From: Ruoffia tabacinasalis
Lineage (GTDB): Bacteria > Bacillota > Bacilli > Lactobacillales > Aerococcaceae
DNA length: 33,327 nt
Assembly (NCBI RefSeq): GCF_042652985.1
Contig: NZ_JBHSHQ010000068.1
Location: 1-33,327 of the forward strand
Direction: 5' to 3'
Shown here in pieces: positions 1-8,503 of this stretch (position 1 is the stretch's first letter; each line of letters starts with the position of its first letter). The position numbers were made by a program, and so were the translations under genes. The notes beneath the pieces are model-generated. The model was not told the origin of the DNA and did no database searches. It saw only the letters and a program-made list of their open reading frames with translations.

Positions 1-2
1 AA

Positions 3-626
3 GAAATCGGAATGAATGCAGATGAAAAAATCCTTGAAGCGAAAACAATATTTTACACCGCTCCAGCCATTCGGGCGACTAAAATGACGAATGAAATCGA
101 TATGATTGGTGGTAAAATGGGTATGGTTAAAAGTATGTATAGAGTTCTTCAGCTAGGAGCAGAAGAAAAATACTCAACGAATACGTATGAAGAGATTGAT
201 CTCATTATTATTGATGAAATAGATCGATTAAAAGTACAGCATTTAGAACAACTAAGAGATATTTATGACCAAAACGATTTAGCTATAGTCTTTATTGGAA
301 TGCCGGGTATAGAAAAGCGATTGGCTCGTTATCCTCAACTCTACTCGAGAATAGGTTTTGCCCATGAATTTGACAGATTGAGTAAAGACGAGATCCACCA
401 TATTCTGGAATACAAATGGGAAGAGTTAGGATTATCTGTCCAACTGGAAGATTTTGCTAATTATGAAGCTGTCACTAGTATTATTAAAATTACCAGTGGA
501 AACTTTCGACTTATCCAAAGACTTTTCACCCAAATCGAAAGAATATTAGAAATCAATAACCTTGAAACTATCACGACAGAAGTAGTGGAAGCTGCACGAG
601 ATAGTTTAGTCATTGGAGTAAAATAA
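3..626 (+). CDS. TniB/TnsC-like AAA ATPase, 5' end outside window
   Basis: Likely transposition helper ATPase of the MuB/TniB/TnsC class, which binds ATP and target DNA and recruits a DDE transposase. The frame is open to the left edge, so the N-terminus with Walker A is missing. Visible is a Walker B-like stretch (LIIIDEIDRL, about residues 64-73 counted from the Met at 12), a sensor-1-like IVFIGMPG segment, and a helical C-terminal lid with SGNFRLIQRL, typical of this class. The partner transposase would be expected upstream, outside the window. A terminator follows at once, so this is the last gene of its unit. An IS21 IstB-type ATPase is an alternative, but the sequence feels closer to TniB. 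Class assignment is from motif recognition only. Confidence 0.7.
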   Translation, partial: EIGMNADEKILEAKTIFYTAPAIRATKMTNEIDMIGGKMGMVKSMYRVLQLGAEEKYSTNTYEEIDLIIIDEIDRLKVQHLEQLRDIYDQNDLAIVFIGMPGIEKRLARYPQLYSRIGFAHEFDRLSKDEIHHILEYKWEELGLSVQLEDFANYEAVTSIIKITSGNFRLIQRLFTQIERILEINNLETITTEVVEAARDSLVIGVK

Positions 627-631
627 GTAAC

Positions 632-668
632 AAAAAGGACTATTTCATTTAGCGAAATAGTCTTTTTT
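632..668 (+). terminator. Rho-independent terminator of the ATPase gene
   Basis: Stem GACTATTTC (638-646) pairs with GAAATAGTC (654-662), flanked by an A-run and followed by seven or more T. It begins a few bases after the stop codon at 626 and could work in both directions. Confidence 0.85.
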
Positions 669-721
669 TGTTCTATTAGTGCAACATAGCGCTTGAAGTT
701 AGTGCGAAATAAAACCAAAAT

Positions 722-832
722 TTACGCAATGAGCATGAACATCAACATCATGGTGAATTACCGGTTGTCTTGTATTTTATCGGGTTAAGTGCTTTCTTTG
801 TGGGGCTCTATTTCGAATTTACAAATACCTGA
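722..832 (+). pseudogene. Fragment of a His-rich membrane protein (metal transporter?)
   Basis: A short frame without a start codon reads NEHEHQHHGELPVVLYFIGL followed by a second hydrophobic stretch and ends at TGA 830-832. A His-rich tail next to a membrane helix is common at the N-terminus of heavy-metal P-type ATPases and in other metal transporters. The piece ends abruptly just upstream of an IS1380 remnant, so it looks like a gene fossil. The family is a guess; only the His-rich plus hydrophobic pattern is seen. Confidence 0.35.
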
Positions 833-981
833 ATAATTCATAGTTTTACTAATAGTCTTTCCTAACATTGATTTAATAGTCTTTAAAGTAATCTGCTTCA
901 TCACCCATTAGGTGATGAAAAAAGCCCCCCTTTCTGATATGGTTAATTCACCACAAACTACCATAGAAAGGGGTTCTCTCA

Positions 982-1155
982 GTGGTTACTTTACAAGAAA
1001 ATGCCGTAAAATTCAACAATAATTTAATCGTTTCTCATGATGGTGGTCGTTTATCAAGTGATTCTGGTTTAGTCCTAATCGAACAACACTTAACACATAT
1101 TCTCCCCTCATTTGAAAGTGAATTAACTTGCTTTTTTTCCTTCCCTTATTTATAA
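982..1155 (+). pseudogene. IS1380-family transposase, N-terminal remnant
   Basis: From a GTG at 982 the frame reads VTLQENAVKFNNNLIV and then SHDGGRLSSDSGLVLI, the characteristic N-terminal signature of IS1380-family (DDE group 1) transposases. A full protein is about 420-450 residues; this frame holds 57 codons and stops at 1153-1155. IS homology seems to end near residue 46, after which the DNA becomes the promoter of the downstream ATPase. The upstream stretch 897-981, with a small inverted repeat (897-905/911-919), probably includes the element's left end. The rest of the IS is deleted. Confidence 0.75.
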
Positions 1156-1156
1156 T
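1128..1156 (+). promoter_or_regulatory. Sigma-A promoter of the riboswitch-controlled ATPase
   Basis: TTGCTT (1128-1133), a 17-bp spacer and a perfect TATAAT (1151-1156). Transcription would start near 1163, about 13 nt before the putative riboswitch aptamer. The promoter overlaps the last codons of the IS1380 remnant frame. Confidence 0.75.
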
Positions 1157-1175
1157 AAGTTTGACATTAAAATAA

Positions 1176-1308
1176 GAAGTGCGGGAGTAACTGGCAGTTT
1201 TTTACTGCTACAGTGCCACCAAACGTAGATAATTTATCTGCTGGTGCTGTATTAAATAGTAAGACGCATACGGAAGTGAGTGAGTTCTTCCGTATGCGTC
1301 TTTTTTTT
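1176..1308 (+). promoter_or_regulatory. yybP-ykoY-type (Mn2+) riboswitch
   Basis: The leader contains GCGGGAGTAAC (1181-1191) and, about 70 nt later, AGTAAGACGC, resembling the conserved GGGAGUA and GCAAGAC segments of the yybP-ykoY family. Between them are a hairpin GGCAGT/ACTGCT and a second arm with GTAGAT/ATCTGC. The closing helix (GTGC near 1179-1182 with GCAT) uses bases that are also the 5' strand of the terminator at 1263-1300. Ligand-stabilised aptamer and terminator would therefore exclude each other, the ON-switch arrangement. Family members commonly precede Mn2+/Ca2+ exporters and P2A ATPases, which fits the gene downstream. Ligand identity is inferred from the family. Confidence 0.75.
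1261..1308 (+). terminator. Intrinsic terminator in the riboswitch leader
   Basis: Perfect 14-bp stem GACGCATACGGAAG (1263-1276) with CTTCCGTATGCGTC (1287-1300), 10-nt loop, eight T. It lies between promoter and coding start, so it attenuates the ATPase gene rather than ending the preceding fragments. Confidence 0.9.
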
Positions 1309-1340
1309 ATCTCACTCCAAAAGCATAGAAAGGACAGAAA

Positions 1341-3968
1341 ATGGATTATTATAAAGAAAGTAATGAAACGGTATTGTCGTCTTTAAACACCTCTACCGAA
1401 GGAATTATGACGGAGGATGCAAAAAAGCGGCAAGAAGAACAAGGGTTTAATGAAATCAGTAGAAAAGATAGACAGTCTACACTCTCTATGTTCATTGATA
1501 CCTTTAAAGACCCATTGGTTATCGTCTTGCTTATCGTTGCCATCGTGCAAATCGTATTAGGAGAAGCTGTTGAATCTCTCATTATTTTTGCGGTGCTTAT
1601 CATCAATTCAATCTTAAGTGTCGTTCAAACAAAAAAGGCAGAAGATTCTTTAGAGTCTTTAAGACAAATGGCTACTCCAACGACTACAGTCATTAGAAAT
1701 GGTCGCCCACAGAATGTGGAAGCCAGAGAATTGGTTAAAGGAGATATTGTTATATTAGAAGCTGGAGACAATATCCCTGCAGATGGCCGTTTGATTGAAG
1801 CGGAATCTCTTCAAGTCGTAGAGGGATCTTTAACAGGAGAATCAGTAGCCTCAGATAAATTTACAGATGCTTTAGAGGAAGACACCCCTTTAGCTGACAG
1901 AAGCAATATGACTTATAGCGGAACACTTGTCACATATGGTAGAGCGAAGATGGTTGTAACGGCTATCGGTGAAGACACGGAAATGGGTAAAGTTGCCCAG
2001 TTAATTCAAAGTGCAGAAGCCAAACAAACACCTTTACAACGTAAGCTGGAAGATTTCAGTAAAAAATTGGGTATTGGCATTCTTCTCCTATCAATACTGA
2101 TTTTCGGAATACAAGCTATTCGTATTTTCTTAGGTAATCCGCAGGACTACACAGTTCCATTAGTCAATGCCTTCATGTTTGCGGTAGCCGTTGCTGTTGC
2201 AGCTATACCAGAAGCATTACAGTCCATTGTAACGATTGTATTGTCTGTTGGAACAAAAGAAATGGCTAAGCAACATGCCATTATTAGACAATTGCCCGCA
2301 GTTGAAACACTGGGCTCAACTAGTGTTATCTGTACTGATAAAACAGGTACTTTAACTCAGAATAAAATGACGGTAGTGGATGCATTTATTCCAAATGGTG
2401 AATCAAACTTGTTCTCAGGGGATAAGCAAACGTGGTCAGAGTCTGAAAGATTACTCATGCAAATAGCTGTGTTAGCTAACGACTCCAATATCGATGAAAA
2501 AGGAGAATCTAGCGGTGACCCTACTGAAGTGGCCTTAATTGTTTACAGTAACAAACAAAATGCTCCATACGAGAATATTCGCTCGACATACCCGCGTTTG
2601 CTAGAATTACCTTTTGATTCAAGCAGAAAGAGAATGTCCACTGTCCATGAAATAGATGGTGAAAAACGTCTGTTAACTAAAGGTGGACCGGATATCATCT
2701 TTAACTTGTGTTCACGCATTAAGATGAATGGTGAAATCGTTGAATTAACGGAAGAAAGATTAGAAAGACTCAAAGCTCAAAACGAAGAATTTTCTGACCA
2801 AGCTTTTCGTGTCTTAGCTTTTGCATACAAACCCATTGAAAAAGATACCGTCGAAGTTGAAGACGAAAGTGACTTAATCTTTATTGGTCTACTTGCGATG
2901 ATTGATCCTCCGAGAGAAGAAGTTTATCATGCCGTTCAAGATGCTGGACATGCTGGCATTAAAACAGTTATGATTACGGGTGACCACAAAACAACCGCTC
3001 GTGCTATCGGACGTGACCTAAACATCTTTAAGGAAGGCGATCTAGCTTATACTGGACAAGAATTAGACGCGTTAAGTGATGAAGAACTAATGAACAACTT
3101 AGAAAAAATATCCGTTTATGCTCGTGTCACTCCTGAAAACAAAATCAGAATTGTTGATGCTTGGCAAAAGAAAAACCAGGTAACAGCTATGACTGGTGAT
3201 GGAGTCAATGACGCCCCTGCATTAAAACAAGCTGATATCGGAATCGCAATGGGAAGCGGAACAGACGTTGCTAAAGATGCCTCTGCTATGATTTTAACAG
3301 ACGATAATTTTGTTTCTATCGTTCATGCGGTTGCTGTCGGGCGTACGGTTTACAGTAATATTAAAAAAGCTATTGCTTACCTATTCTCAGGTAACTTAGG
3401 TGCTGTTATTGCGATTTTAGTTGCTTTATTACTCAATTGGGTTAACCCCTTTACAGCATTACAATTACTCTTTATTAACTTAGCTAATGATTCCCTTCCT
3501 GCTATTGCTTTGGGATTAGAGCCTAGAGAACCTAACGTCATGAATGAATCACCGAGAGATCCTGATGAGTCTATTTTCTCAGGAAAAACCTTAAGCACAG
3601 TTATATTCCGTGGTTCTTTAATCGGTCTAGCGGTTATCATTTCTCAGTTTATTGGGTTGCAGTACTCAGCTGAGATAAGTGTAGCGATGGCCTTTACAAC
3701 ACTTATTTTATCTAGAACATTGCAAGTATTCCCTGCGCGTTCGACTACTCAAACTAGTTTTGAAGCAGGATTCTTTACTAACAAATTTATATTAATGGCC
3801 TTTATTGCTTGTTTAGGTCTATATGGTATCACTCTTTTACCGGTTGTTAGAGGGGTATTCTCAATCCCAGATACTTTTGGCTTAATGCATTGGGCTATTG
3901 CAACAGGATTGGCCTTATCTACAACTGTACTGATGGAATTGAAGAAAAAAGTTTTCCCCGCTAAATAA
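1341..3968 (+). CDS. P2A-type cation ATPase (Ca2+/Mn2+ exporter, PacL/YloB/CaxP-like)
   Basis: P-type ATPase of 875 residues, the usual length for bacterial PacL-like pumps, which use ATP to export Ca2+ and/or Mn2+ across the cytoplasmic membrane. Order seen: cation ATPase N-terminal domain, two helices near residues 55-100, actuator domain with LTGES near 170, helices M3-M4 with AAIPEALQ, phosphorylation motif DKTGTLT with Asp333, nucleotide-binding domain with KGGPD, hinge TGDGVNDAPALKQAD, and a C-terminal membrane domain of about six helices. PEALQ replaces the more usual PEGL in M4. RBS AAAGGA precedes ATG 1341. It stands alone behind a probable Mn2+ riboswitch, which favours Mn2+ or mixed Ca2+/Mn2+ export. 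Substrate is inferred. Confidence 0.92.
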   Translation: MDYYKESNETVLSSLNTSTEGIMTEDAKKRQEEQGFNEISRKDRQSTLSMFIDTFKDPLVIVLLIVAIVQIVLGEAVESLIIFAVLIINSILSVVQTKKAEDSLESLRQMATPTTTVIRNGRPQNVEARELVKGDIVILEAGDNIPADGRLIEAESLQVVEGSLTGESVASDKFTDALEEDTPLADRSNMTYSGTLVTYGRAKMVVTAIGEDTEMGKVAQLIQSAEAKQTPLQRKLEDFSKKLGIGILLLSILIFGIQAIRIFLGNPQDYTVPLVNAFMFAVAVAVAAIPEALQSIVTIVLSVGTKEMAKQHAIIRQLPAVETLGSTSVICTDKTGTLTQNKMTVVDAFIPNGESNLFSGDKQTWSESERLLMQIAVLANDSNIDEKGESSGDPTEVALIVYSNKQNAPYENIRSTYPRLLELPFDSSRKRMSTVHEIDGEKRLLTKGGPDIIFNLCSRIKMNGEIVELTEERLERLKAQNEEFSDQAFRVLAFAYKPIEKDTVEVEDESDLIFIGLLAMIDPPREEVYHAVQDAGHAGIKTVMITGDHKTTARAIGRDLNIFKEGDLAYTGQELDALSDEELMNNLEKISVYARVTPENKIRIVDAWQKKNQVTAMTGDGVNDAPALKQADIGIAMGSGTDVAKDASAMILTDDNFVSIVHAVAVGRTVYSNIKKAIAYLFSGNLGAVIAILVALLLNWVNPFTALQLLFINLANDSLPAIALGLEPREPNVMNESPRDPDESIFSGKTLSTVIFRGSLIGLAVIISQFIGLQYSAEISVAMAFTTLILSRTLQVFPARSTTQTSFEAGFFTNKFILMAFIACLGLYGITLLPVVRGVFSIPDTFGLMHWAIATGLALSTTVLMELKKKVFPAK

Positions 3969-4035
3969 ATTAATACGTTTTAAATACAGAGCATGAAAAG
4001 GAGGCTGGGACAAAAGGTCCCGGATTCTGAATCAA

Positions 4036-4085
4036 AAGAGAACTTACAATTTCTGTCTTGTAAATTGCATGTTCTCTTATTTTAA
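4036..4085 (+). terminator. Terminator-like hairpin after the ATPase
   Basis: AAGAGAAC (4036-4043) pairs with GTTCTCTT (4071-4078), with further pairing CAATTT/AAATTG inside, followed by ATTTTAATGTTT. A smaller hairpin, GGGACaaaagGTCCC, sits just upstream at about 4006-4020. Confidence 0.6.
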
Positions 4086-4140
4086 TGTTTAGATTTTTGC
4101 GAAAATATGTAACATGAACAGTATAAAAGCCACCTTGCTG

Positions 4141-4216
4141 TGTAGTGACCCCAAAAAGTTAGATTAAACATCTAACTGATTGGGGGCAGTACAGGTTAAT
4201 TACGGGGGTTTTTTAT
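4141..4216 (+). mobile_element. IS3-family-like terminal remnant with hairpin
   Basis: TGTAGTGACCCCAAAAAGTT begins at 4141, followed by the inverted repeat AGTTAGAT/ATCTAACT and GGGGGCAGTAC. This resembles ends of IS150-type IS3 elements, which often carry such a hairpin before orfA. No transposase frame follows; the next bases already belong to the decayed surface-protein gene. Assigned by pattern only. Confidence 0.45.
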
Positions 4217-4217
4217 G

Positions 4218-4784
4218 AAACGATTGCTTTTGAACCCGTTATTTACAGAGAGGATATCATCTCAGGATATATGAACCCACTCTACACGTTTGAGGTATGG
4301 ACTGGGACTATGAATTCGGGTAATCAATCCATGTTAATGAAGGATCGGCCAACTCAAACGGCTATTTTACCTTAAGCAATCCAAATTTGAAAGTCATACT
4401 AGGTAATATTGTGAGGTCAATGTCTTTAATGAGAATGGGAATCTTATGTATCAAGATGCACTAGACGTTTATGAATACCGGCTAACAGCGCTTGCGCATA
4501 AGTCAGGCTTCTTAACGCTAGAGCGTTATTTTCTCAATCAAGACTATATAGAAGGTTATACATACCCGTATGCAACGGTTACGATCATTGCTACTGTAGG
4601 TTTGGGTAATGGTTACTGGGAGACAGTTCAAGCTGATGGGGATGGTTATTTTTATTTGACGGTTCGGGGATATGATAATCACTATCAAACTTACGATGCT
4701 GTTGAACATCCAGAAATGAGAGAAGTTATTTTCGTTACGCCATACCCATGGACTGGATGGGAGCATAAGAATGCTGAGTGGTGA
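4218..4784 (+). pseudogene. Decayed surface protein with Ig-like repeats
   Basis: Three pieces in different frames together read like the C-terminal part of a secreted repeat protein. The first runs from about 4218 (ETIAFEPVIYREDIISGYMN) to a stop near 4375. The second contains NGYFTLSNPNLKV. The third is open from the Met at 4446 to 4784 and contains YPYATVTIIATVGLG and ADGDGYFYLTV. The pattern of ATVT, a short gap and ADGDGxFxLTV is typical of bacterial Ig-like (Big_6 type) adhesin modules. No signal peptide and no LPXTG motif is present, so both ends are lost. The 112-residue last piece could still be translated but has no convincing RBS. Confidence 0.6.
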
Positions 4785-4805
4785 TGAAATATATATTTTT
4801 AGAGG

Positions 4806-4842
4806 AACATCTACGAGTTGAGATAGCTTGTAGGTGTTTTTG
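4806..4842 (+). terminator. Terminator after the surface-protein remnant
   Basis: Twelve-base-pair stem AACATCTACGAG (4806-4817) with CTTGTAGGTGTT (4827-4838), including G-U pairs, followed by TTTTGTTTT. Confidence 0.75.
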
Positions 4843-4924
4843 TTTTGGAAATTATCAATTAATATTCAAGTATATAGTTTTATCACAAGTTAGTTGGGAT
4901 GCGTGAGGCGATATTCAACTAAGC

Positions 4925-5040
4925 GGAGCGTGGCAGCTCTTCGCGGTGGACTAAATCCACTAAACCAGAGCGTGGTGACACCTTACGACGCACCGTTTTT
5001 ATTGATTCGGAGCTTGGCATCACCTCTCACAACGCTCCCA
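4925..5040 (+). repeat. 42-bp-period GC-rich repeat array A (3 units)
   Basis: Three diverged units of about 26 bp share CGTGG...CGaCGC. The first C of the CGTGG core is at 4929 and 4971, and that of the diverged CTTGG core is at 5013, giving intervals of 42 and 42 bp. Units are separated by about 16 bp of AT-richer DNA. Each unit is an imperfect palindrome (GCGTGG/CGACGC). A second array lies at 20208-20356 and a single unit at 16339. No credible gene overlaps. It fits neither a CRISPR array (repeats diverged, spacers too short) nor a known REP type I can name. Confidence 0.7.
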
Positions 5041-5114
5041 TCTACCACTTTAAATCTTAACCAAATAACATTATTAGCGTCATCTATTACGACTAATGAG
5101 TAATGATACAGATA

Positions 5115-5123
5115 TGGTATAAT
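5115..5123 (+). promoter_or_regulatory. Extended -10 promoter of rpoN
   Basis: TGGTATAAT (5115-5123) is a perfect TATAAT with an upstream TG, 29 bp before the rpoN ATG. No good -35 box is visible, which is usual for extended -10 promoters. Confidence 0.6.
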
Positions 5124-5151
5124 AAAGTATCAAGTATGGGGGAATGAGAAT

Positions 5152-6540
5152 ATGAAACGGGAAAGAGGTACATCATTAAATACTGAATTAATGCAAAAGC
5201 AACGTCAACAAATGAGTTTTGACCAGTTACAAGCGTTAAGAATCCTTCAAACAGCTCGTGAAGATTTAAGTCAATTATTGATGGATATATCACAAGAGAA
5301 TCCCTTCATGGTTGTTGAAGATACACGAGATATGTTAGAGATTAATTCGTTAGGATTCGATAATATTCTGATTGAAGATGGTGTTAGTCAGTATGATTCA
5401 TATGGTAACATGGTTAACTCATCAGATAGGCAAGATAATCACCAAGCAATGATAAATCAACTAGAGGATCAGAGACAACAATCCTTTCGAACTAATTTAA
5501 TAGACCAAATCATGTGTTATCGCAAGACCCGTTTGCGAGATCTGATGATTAGGCTAGTGGATGAATTCGATGAACATGGCTTTCTTAGCAAGTCAGACGA
5601 AGCGTTACAATTGATTCTAGAGTGTGATACGATTGAGTTACTCGATGCGATCACTTTACTTCAACAATTAGAACCCGTTGGTGTTGGTGCGCGTGATTTG
5701 AGGGAATTATGGATGCTTCAAACTGAACACGACCCATCAGCTCCAGAGATAGCTTACGTTGTTTTAGAAATATACTTTAATGAGTTAGTCAATCGTGAAT
5801 ACCAAACGATATCTAATCATTTAAATGTTTCTATTGAGGATATATTAGAGACAGTCGCTTATTATCAAACCTTAGCGATAACGCCTGCGGTTTACTTTTA
5901 TAGTGAGGAAACACAATATATTGAACCAGATGTATTTATTCAACAGAAAGAAGAGGGATACGAAGTATCTTATAATTTTCAAAACTTACCGAAATTAAGT
6001 TTTAATGATACATATTATCAAGAAATGAAAGCCATTGATGATACTGATTTGAAAGAATTTATCAAGGACAAGCGACAGCAAGTGAGAGCTGTCTCGTATA
6101 GTTTGAAACGTAGAGAAGTGACACTCGTTCAAGTTACACAAGCAATTATTGAAGCACAAGCGCTTTTTTTCAATTCAAAAGGGCATCAAGTGTCTCCATT
6201 AACGATTAAACAAATAGCTGAAAGATGTGACCTTAGTCCTTCCACAGTAAGTCGTACTATTCAAGGAAAGCATCTTTATACAGATTTTGGGACATTTGAA
6301 TTAAGGAAGTTATTTACTACATCCGTTATTCAAGAAAAATCAGGAAAAGCTGTGAGTCAAGATACTATATTGGAAATTATTCACGACCTTATTGAACAAG
6401 AAGATAAGTTTCAACCTTTATCAGATCAAAAGATAACGGATAATCTAAAAGAAAAAGGATTCGATATATCACGTCGTACGATTAATAAATACCGTAAGCA
6501 ATTAGGAATTTTACCCGCATCTAAGAGAAAAATTAAATAA
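5152..6540 (+). CDS. rpoN: RNA polymerase sigma-54 factor
   Basis: Sigma-54 (RpoN/SigL) directs RNA polymerase to -24/-12 promoters and needs an AAA+ activator to open DNA. Its 462 residues match the family. Region I is the Gln/Leu-rich N-terminus (ELMQKQRQQMSFDQLQALRI, about residues 13-32) that contacts the activator. A core-binding domain follows (about 100-300), then an HTH with CDLSPSTVSRTIQGK and the C-terminal RpoN box SRRTINKYRKQLGI, which reads the -24 element. It lies 93 bp upstream of the activator gene at 6634, which has its own promoter. The nearest visible target is the -24/-12 promoter at 8674. Other targets elsewhere, such as PTS operons, are likely but not visible here. Confidence 0.97.
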   Translation: MKRERGTSLNTELMQKQRQQMSFDQLQALRILQTAREDLSQLLMDISQENPFMVVEDTRDMLEINSLGFDNILIEDGVSQYDSYGNMVNSSDRQDNHQAMINQLEDQRQQSFRTNLIDQIMCYRKTRLRDLMIRLVDEFDEHGFLSKSDEALQLILECDTIELLDAITLLQQLEPVGVGARDLRELWMLQTEHDPSAPEIAYVVLEIYFNELVNREYQTISNHLNVSIEDILETVAYYQTLAITPAVYFYSEETQYIEPDVFIQQKEEGYEVSYNFQNLPKLSFNDTYYQEMKAIDDTDLKEFIKDKRQQVRAVSYSLKRREVTLVQVTQAIIEAQALFFNSKGHQVSPLTIKQIAERCDLSPSTVSRTIQGKHLYTDFGTFELRKLFTTSVIQEKSGKAVSQDTILEIIHDLIEQEDKFQPLSDQKITDNLKEKGFDISRRTINKYRKQLGILPASKRKIK

Positions 6541-6573
6541 CTACAGATCTATAAAATATTTTTATTAAAAACA

Positions 6574-6612
6574 AAGAAAGCGCTTCACTTACATATGAGA
6601 GCAAGTTATAAT
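6574..6612 (+). promoter_or_regulatory. acoR promoter with overlapping cre-like site
   Basis: TTCACT (6584-6589), 17 bp, TATAAT (6607-6612). A palindromic core AAAGCGCTT (about 6577-6585) overlaps the -35 box and matches the centre of the CcpA cre consensus, with mismatches at its edges. CcpA binding here would block transcription of the activator during growth on preferred sugars, as described for Bacillus acoR. The promoter is moderately clear; the cre assignment is tentative. Confidence 0.55.
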
Positions 6613-6633
6613 ATAACTGAGGGGTGATGAACG

Positions 6634-8436
6634 TTGAACGAATTATTGTGGAAAGAGTTTGTCATTAAAAAAGTAATTAATCCTGATGCATTACCGGATA
6701 AAATAGCTAATTCATGGGAAGTATGTCGCAAAAAGGACTTAAATCCATTTCAAATGGTTAGTAATACAGTATTACTTTATGACCAATTATCAATGAAACA
6801 GAAGCGCCATAAACTATTAATTGATTTAGTTGAAGAAGAGATTATTAAGATATCTAAAATTTTTAATCAAAGTGAATCATTATTGATCTTAACCGATGCA
6901 GAAGGCTATATTATTTGGAGGCAAGGGAACGCTAGAGCGATTGATCAAGCAAATAATATTGGCTTCTTTGAGGGGAGTCGGTGGAACGAGCTCGATGTGG
7001 GAACAAATGCGATATCACTCGCTATATCAAAAAGGATGAGTCAAAAGGTATCTCGTTTTGAGCACTATGCAGTTGCATCGCATGAATGGAGTTGTTTTGC
7101 ATGTCCCATATTTGATGGGGATCATCTAGTAGGCATATTAGATATTTCCACCTATAAGAATAATCATATTGAACACCAAAGTGTTACACAGTTAATTGCT
7201 GAGCGTGTCATGAACCGTTTATTCCAACGTCGAATCAAGCAACAGCAAGCTTTAATGACTTATGTAGTAGGTACTGATAATCATAGCGTGCTTTGCAATG
7301 AGCACAAGCAAGTGGTTTACTTTCCTACTGAAATGGAAAGGTATAAGCAACTATCTCTAGGTATTGATATTGAAGCTTTTTGTCATCAATATGACGGTCT
7401 GTATAATGTTGAGTCCCTTTTGTATGATCAGGAACTGATCGGTTATAAGTATCAATTCTATACCAATAATCATACAGAAAGAAAATATTATCCAGGTGTA
7501 CTATCAGAGAATAAGACTTATCAGAATTTTTTAGAGAAAGTTTATAAGGCGGCTGAGGGTACTGTACCCGTTCATATACGAGGTGAATCAGGTTCTGGTA
7601 AGGAGATTATTGCCAAAACGATTCACTATAATAGTCCATATAAGGATGGACCATTAATTAGTCTAAATTGTGGTTCAATTAGTGAAAACTTACTAGAAAG
7701 TGAGTTGTTTGGGTATGCGGCTGGGGCATTTACCGGAGCGAGCAAGGAAGGCTATAGCGGTAAGATGCGACAAGCAGAAGGAGGCACACTCTTCTTAGAC
7801 GAAGTGGACAGTATGTCTTTAAAAATGCAAGCCGCATTACTACGTGCGATTGAAGAAAAACAGGTGACACCGATTGGTAGCAATAAATCTTACACGGTTG
7901 ATTTTCGAATTGTGACAGCAACTAATCAGGATTTGAAAACTGCCGTTTGTGAAGGTCGCTTTAGAGAAGATTTATACTACCGACTCTATGTCATTCCACT
8001 TCAAATACCACCTTTACGTCAACGAACAGAAGATTTACTTCCATTAATTGAATCATTCTGCCAGAAGAAAAAGTGGCAAATTACGTGGAAGAGAGAATTA
8101 TTCGACATAACGAAACACTATCCTTGGCATGGGAATATTCGAGAGTTTAACAATTTTCTTGAACGGTTGTATATGTTCTATCCTATCGAACAACCTAGCT
8201 CACATGTCATCAAAGAGTTAATTGAAATGACCACCTTTAGTGCTCCACAAGCACCAAGTAACCTTAGGGTGAAAATAGAACAAGAAAAAAATATACAACC
8301 TAAAAATGAAGCAGAAAAAATTCTTCAAACACTTGAAGAATATAATTATCATAAGAGTCACGCTGCGAAAGCTTTGAATATGTCACGAACTACCCTCTAT
8401 CGCAAGATTAAGAAATACCAATTAGATGTAATATAG
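6634..8436 (+). CDS. acoR: Sigma-54-dependent activator, AcoR-like
   Basis: Enhancer-binding protein of 600 residues that uses ATP hydrolysis to activate sigma-54 RNA polymerase. Layout: N-terminal GAF-type sensor (about 60-200), which in AcoR senses acetoin or a product; central AAA+ domain with Walker A GESGSGKE (from residue 317), the sigma-54 contact loop GAFTGA (364-369), Walker B TLFLDEVD and arginine-finger region REDLYYRL; C-terminal Fis-type HTH (KSHAAKALNMSRTTLYRKIK). All catalytic motifs are intact. Start is TTG 6634, preceded by GAGGGGTG; no ATG in frame fits better. It lies between rpoN and the sigma-54 promoter of the acetoin dehydrogenase operon, which strongly suggests that operon is its target. 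Effector identity is inferred. Confidence 0.9.
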   Translation: MNELLWKEFVIKKVINPDALPDKIANSWEVCRKKDLNPFQMVSNTVLLYDQLSMKQKRHKLLIDLVEEEIIKISKIFNQSESLLILTDAEGYIIWRQGNARAIDQANNIGFFEGSRWNELDVGTNAISLAISKRMSQKVSRFEHYAVASHEWSCFACPIFDGDHLVGILDISTYKNNHIEHQSVTQLIAERVMNRLFQRRIKQQQALMTYVVGTDNHSVLCNEHKQVVYFPTEMERYKQLSLGIDIEAFCHQYDGLYNVESLLYDQELIGYKYQFYTNNHTERKYYPGVLSENKTYQNFLEKVYKAAEGTVPVHIRGESGSGKEIIAKTIHYNSPYKDGPLISLNCGSISENLLESELFGYAAGAFTGASKEGYSGKMRQAEGGTLFLDEVDSMSLKMQAALLRAIEEKQVTPIGSNKSYTVDFRIVTATNQDLKTAVCEGRFREDLYYRLYVIPLQIPPLRQRTEDLLPLIESFCQKKKWQITWKRELFDITKHYPWHGNIREFNNFLERLYMFYPIEQPSSHVIKELIEMTTFSAPQAPSNLRVKIEQEKNIQPKNEAEKILQTLEEYNYHKSHAAKALNMSRTTLYRKIKKYQLDVI

Positions 8437-8503
8437 ATAAACTTGAGATAGGATTACCTCTGTGATTGGCCATCTTTTATCTTACTTCGATGATTGGATA
8501 AAT

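Noticed and set aside
897..919. Hairpin TTCATCACC/GGTGATGAA as a terminator
   Set aside because: It is followed by A's, not T's, on the plus strand and by no T-run on the minus strand; more likely part of the IS1380 end.
4925..5040. CRISPR array
   Set aside because: Repeats are strongly diverged between units, spacers are only about 16 bp, and no cas genes are in the window.
4894..5103. 69-codon plus-strand ORF over repeat array A
   Set aside because: It is a translation of the 42-bp repeat, has no RBS, and its composition mirrors the repeat rather than a protein.
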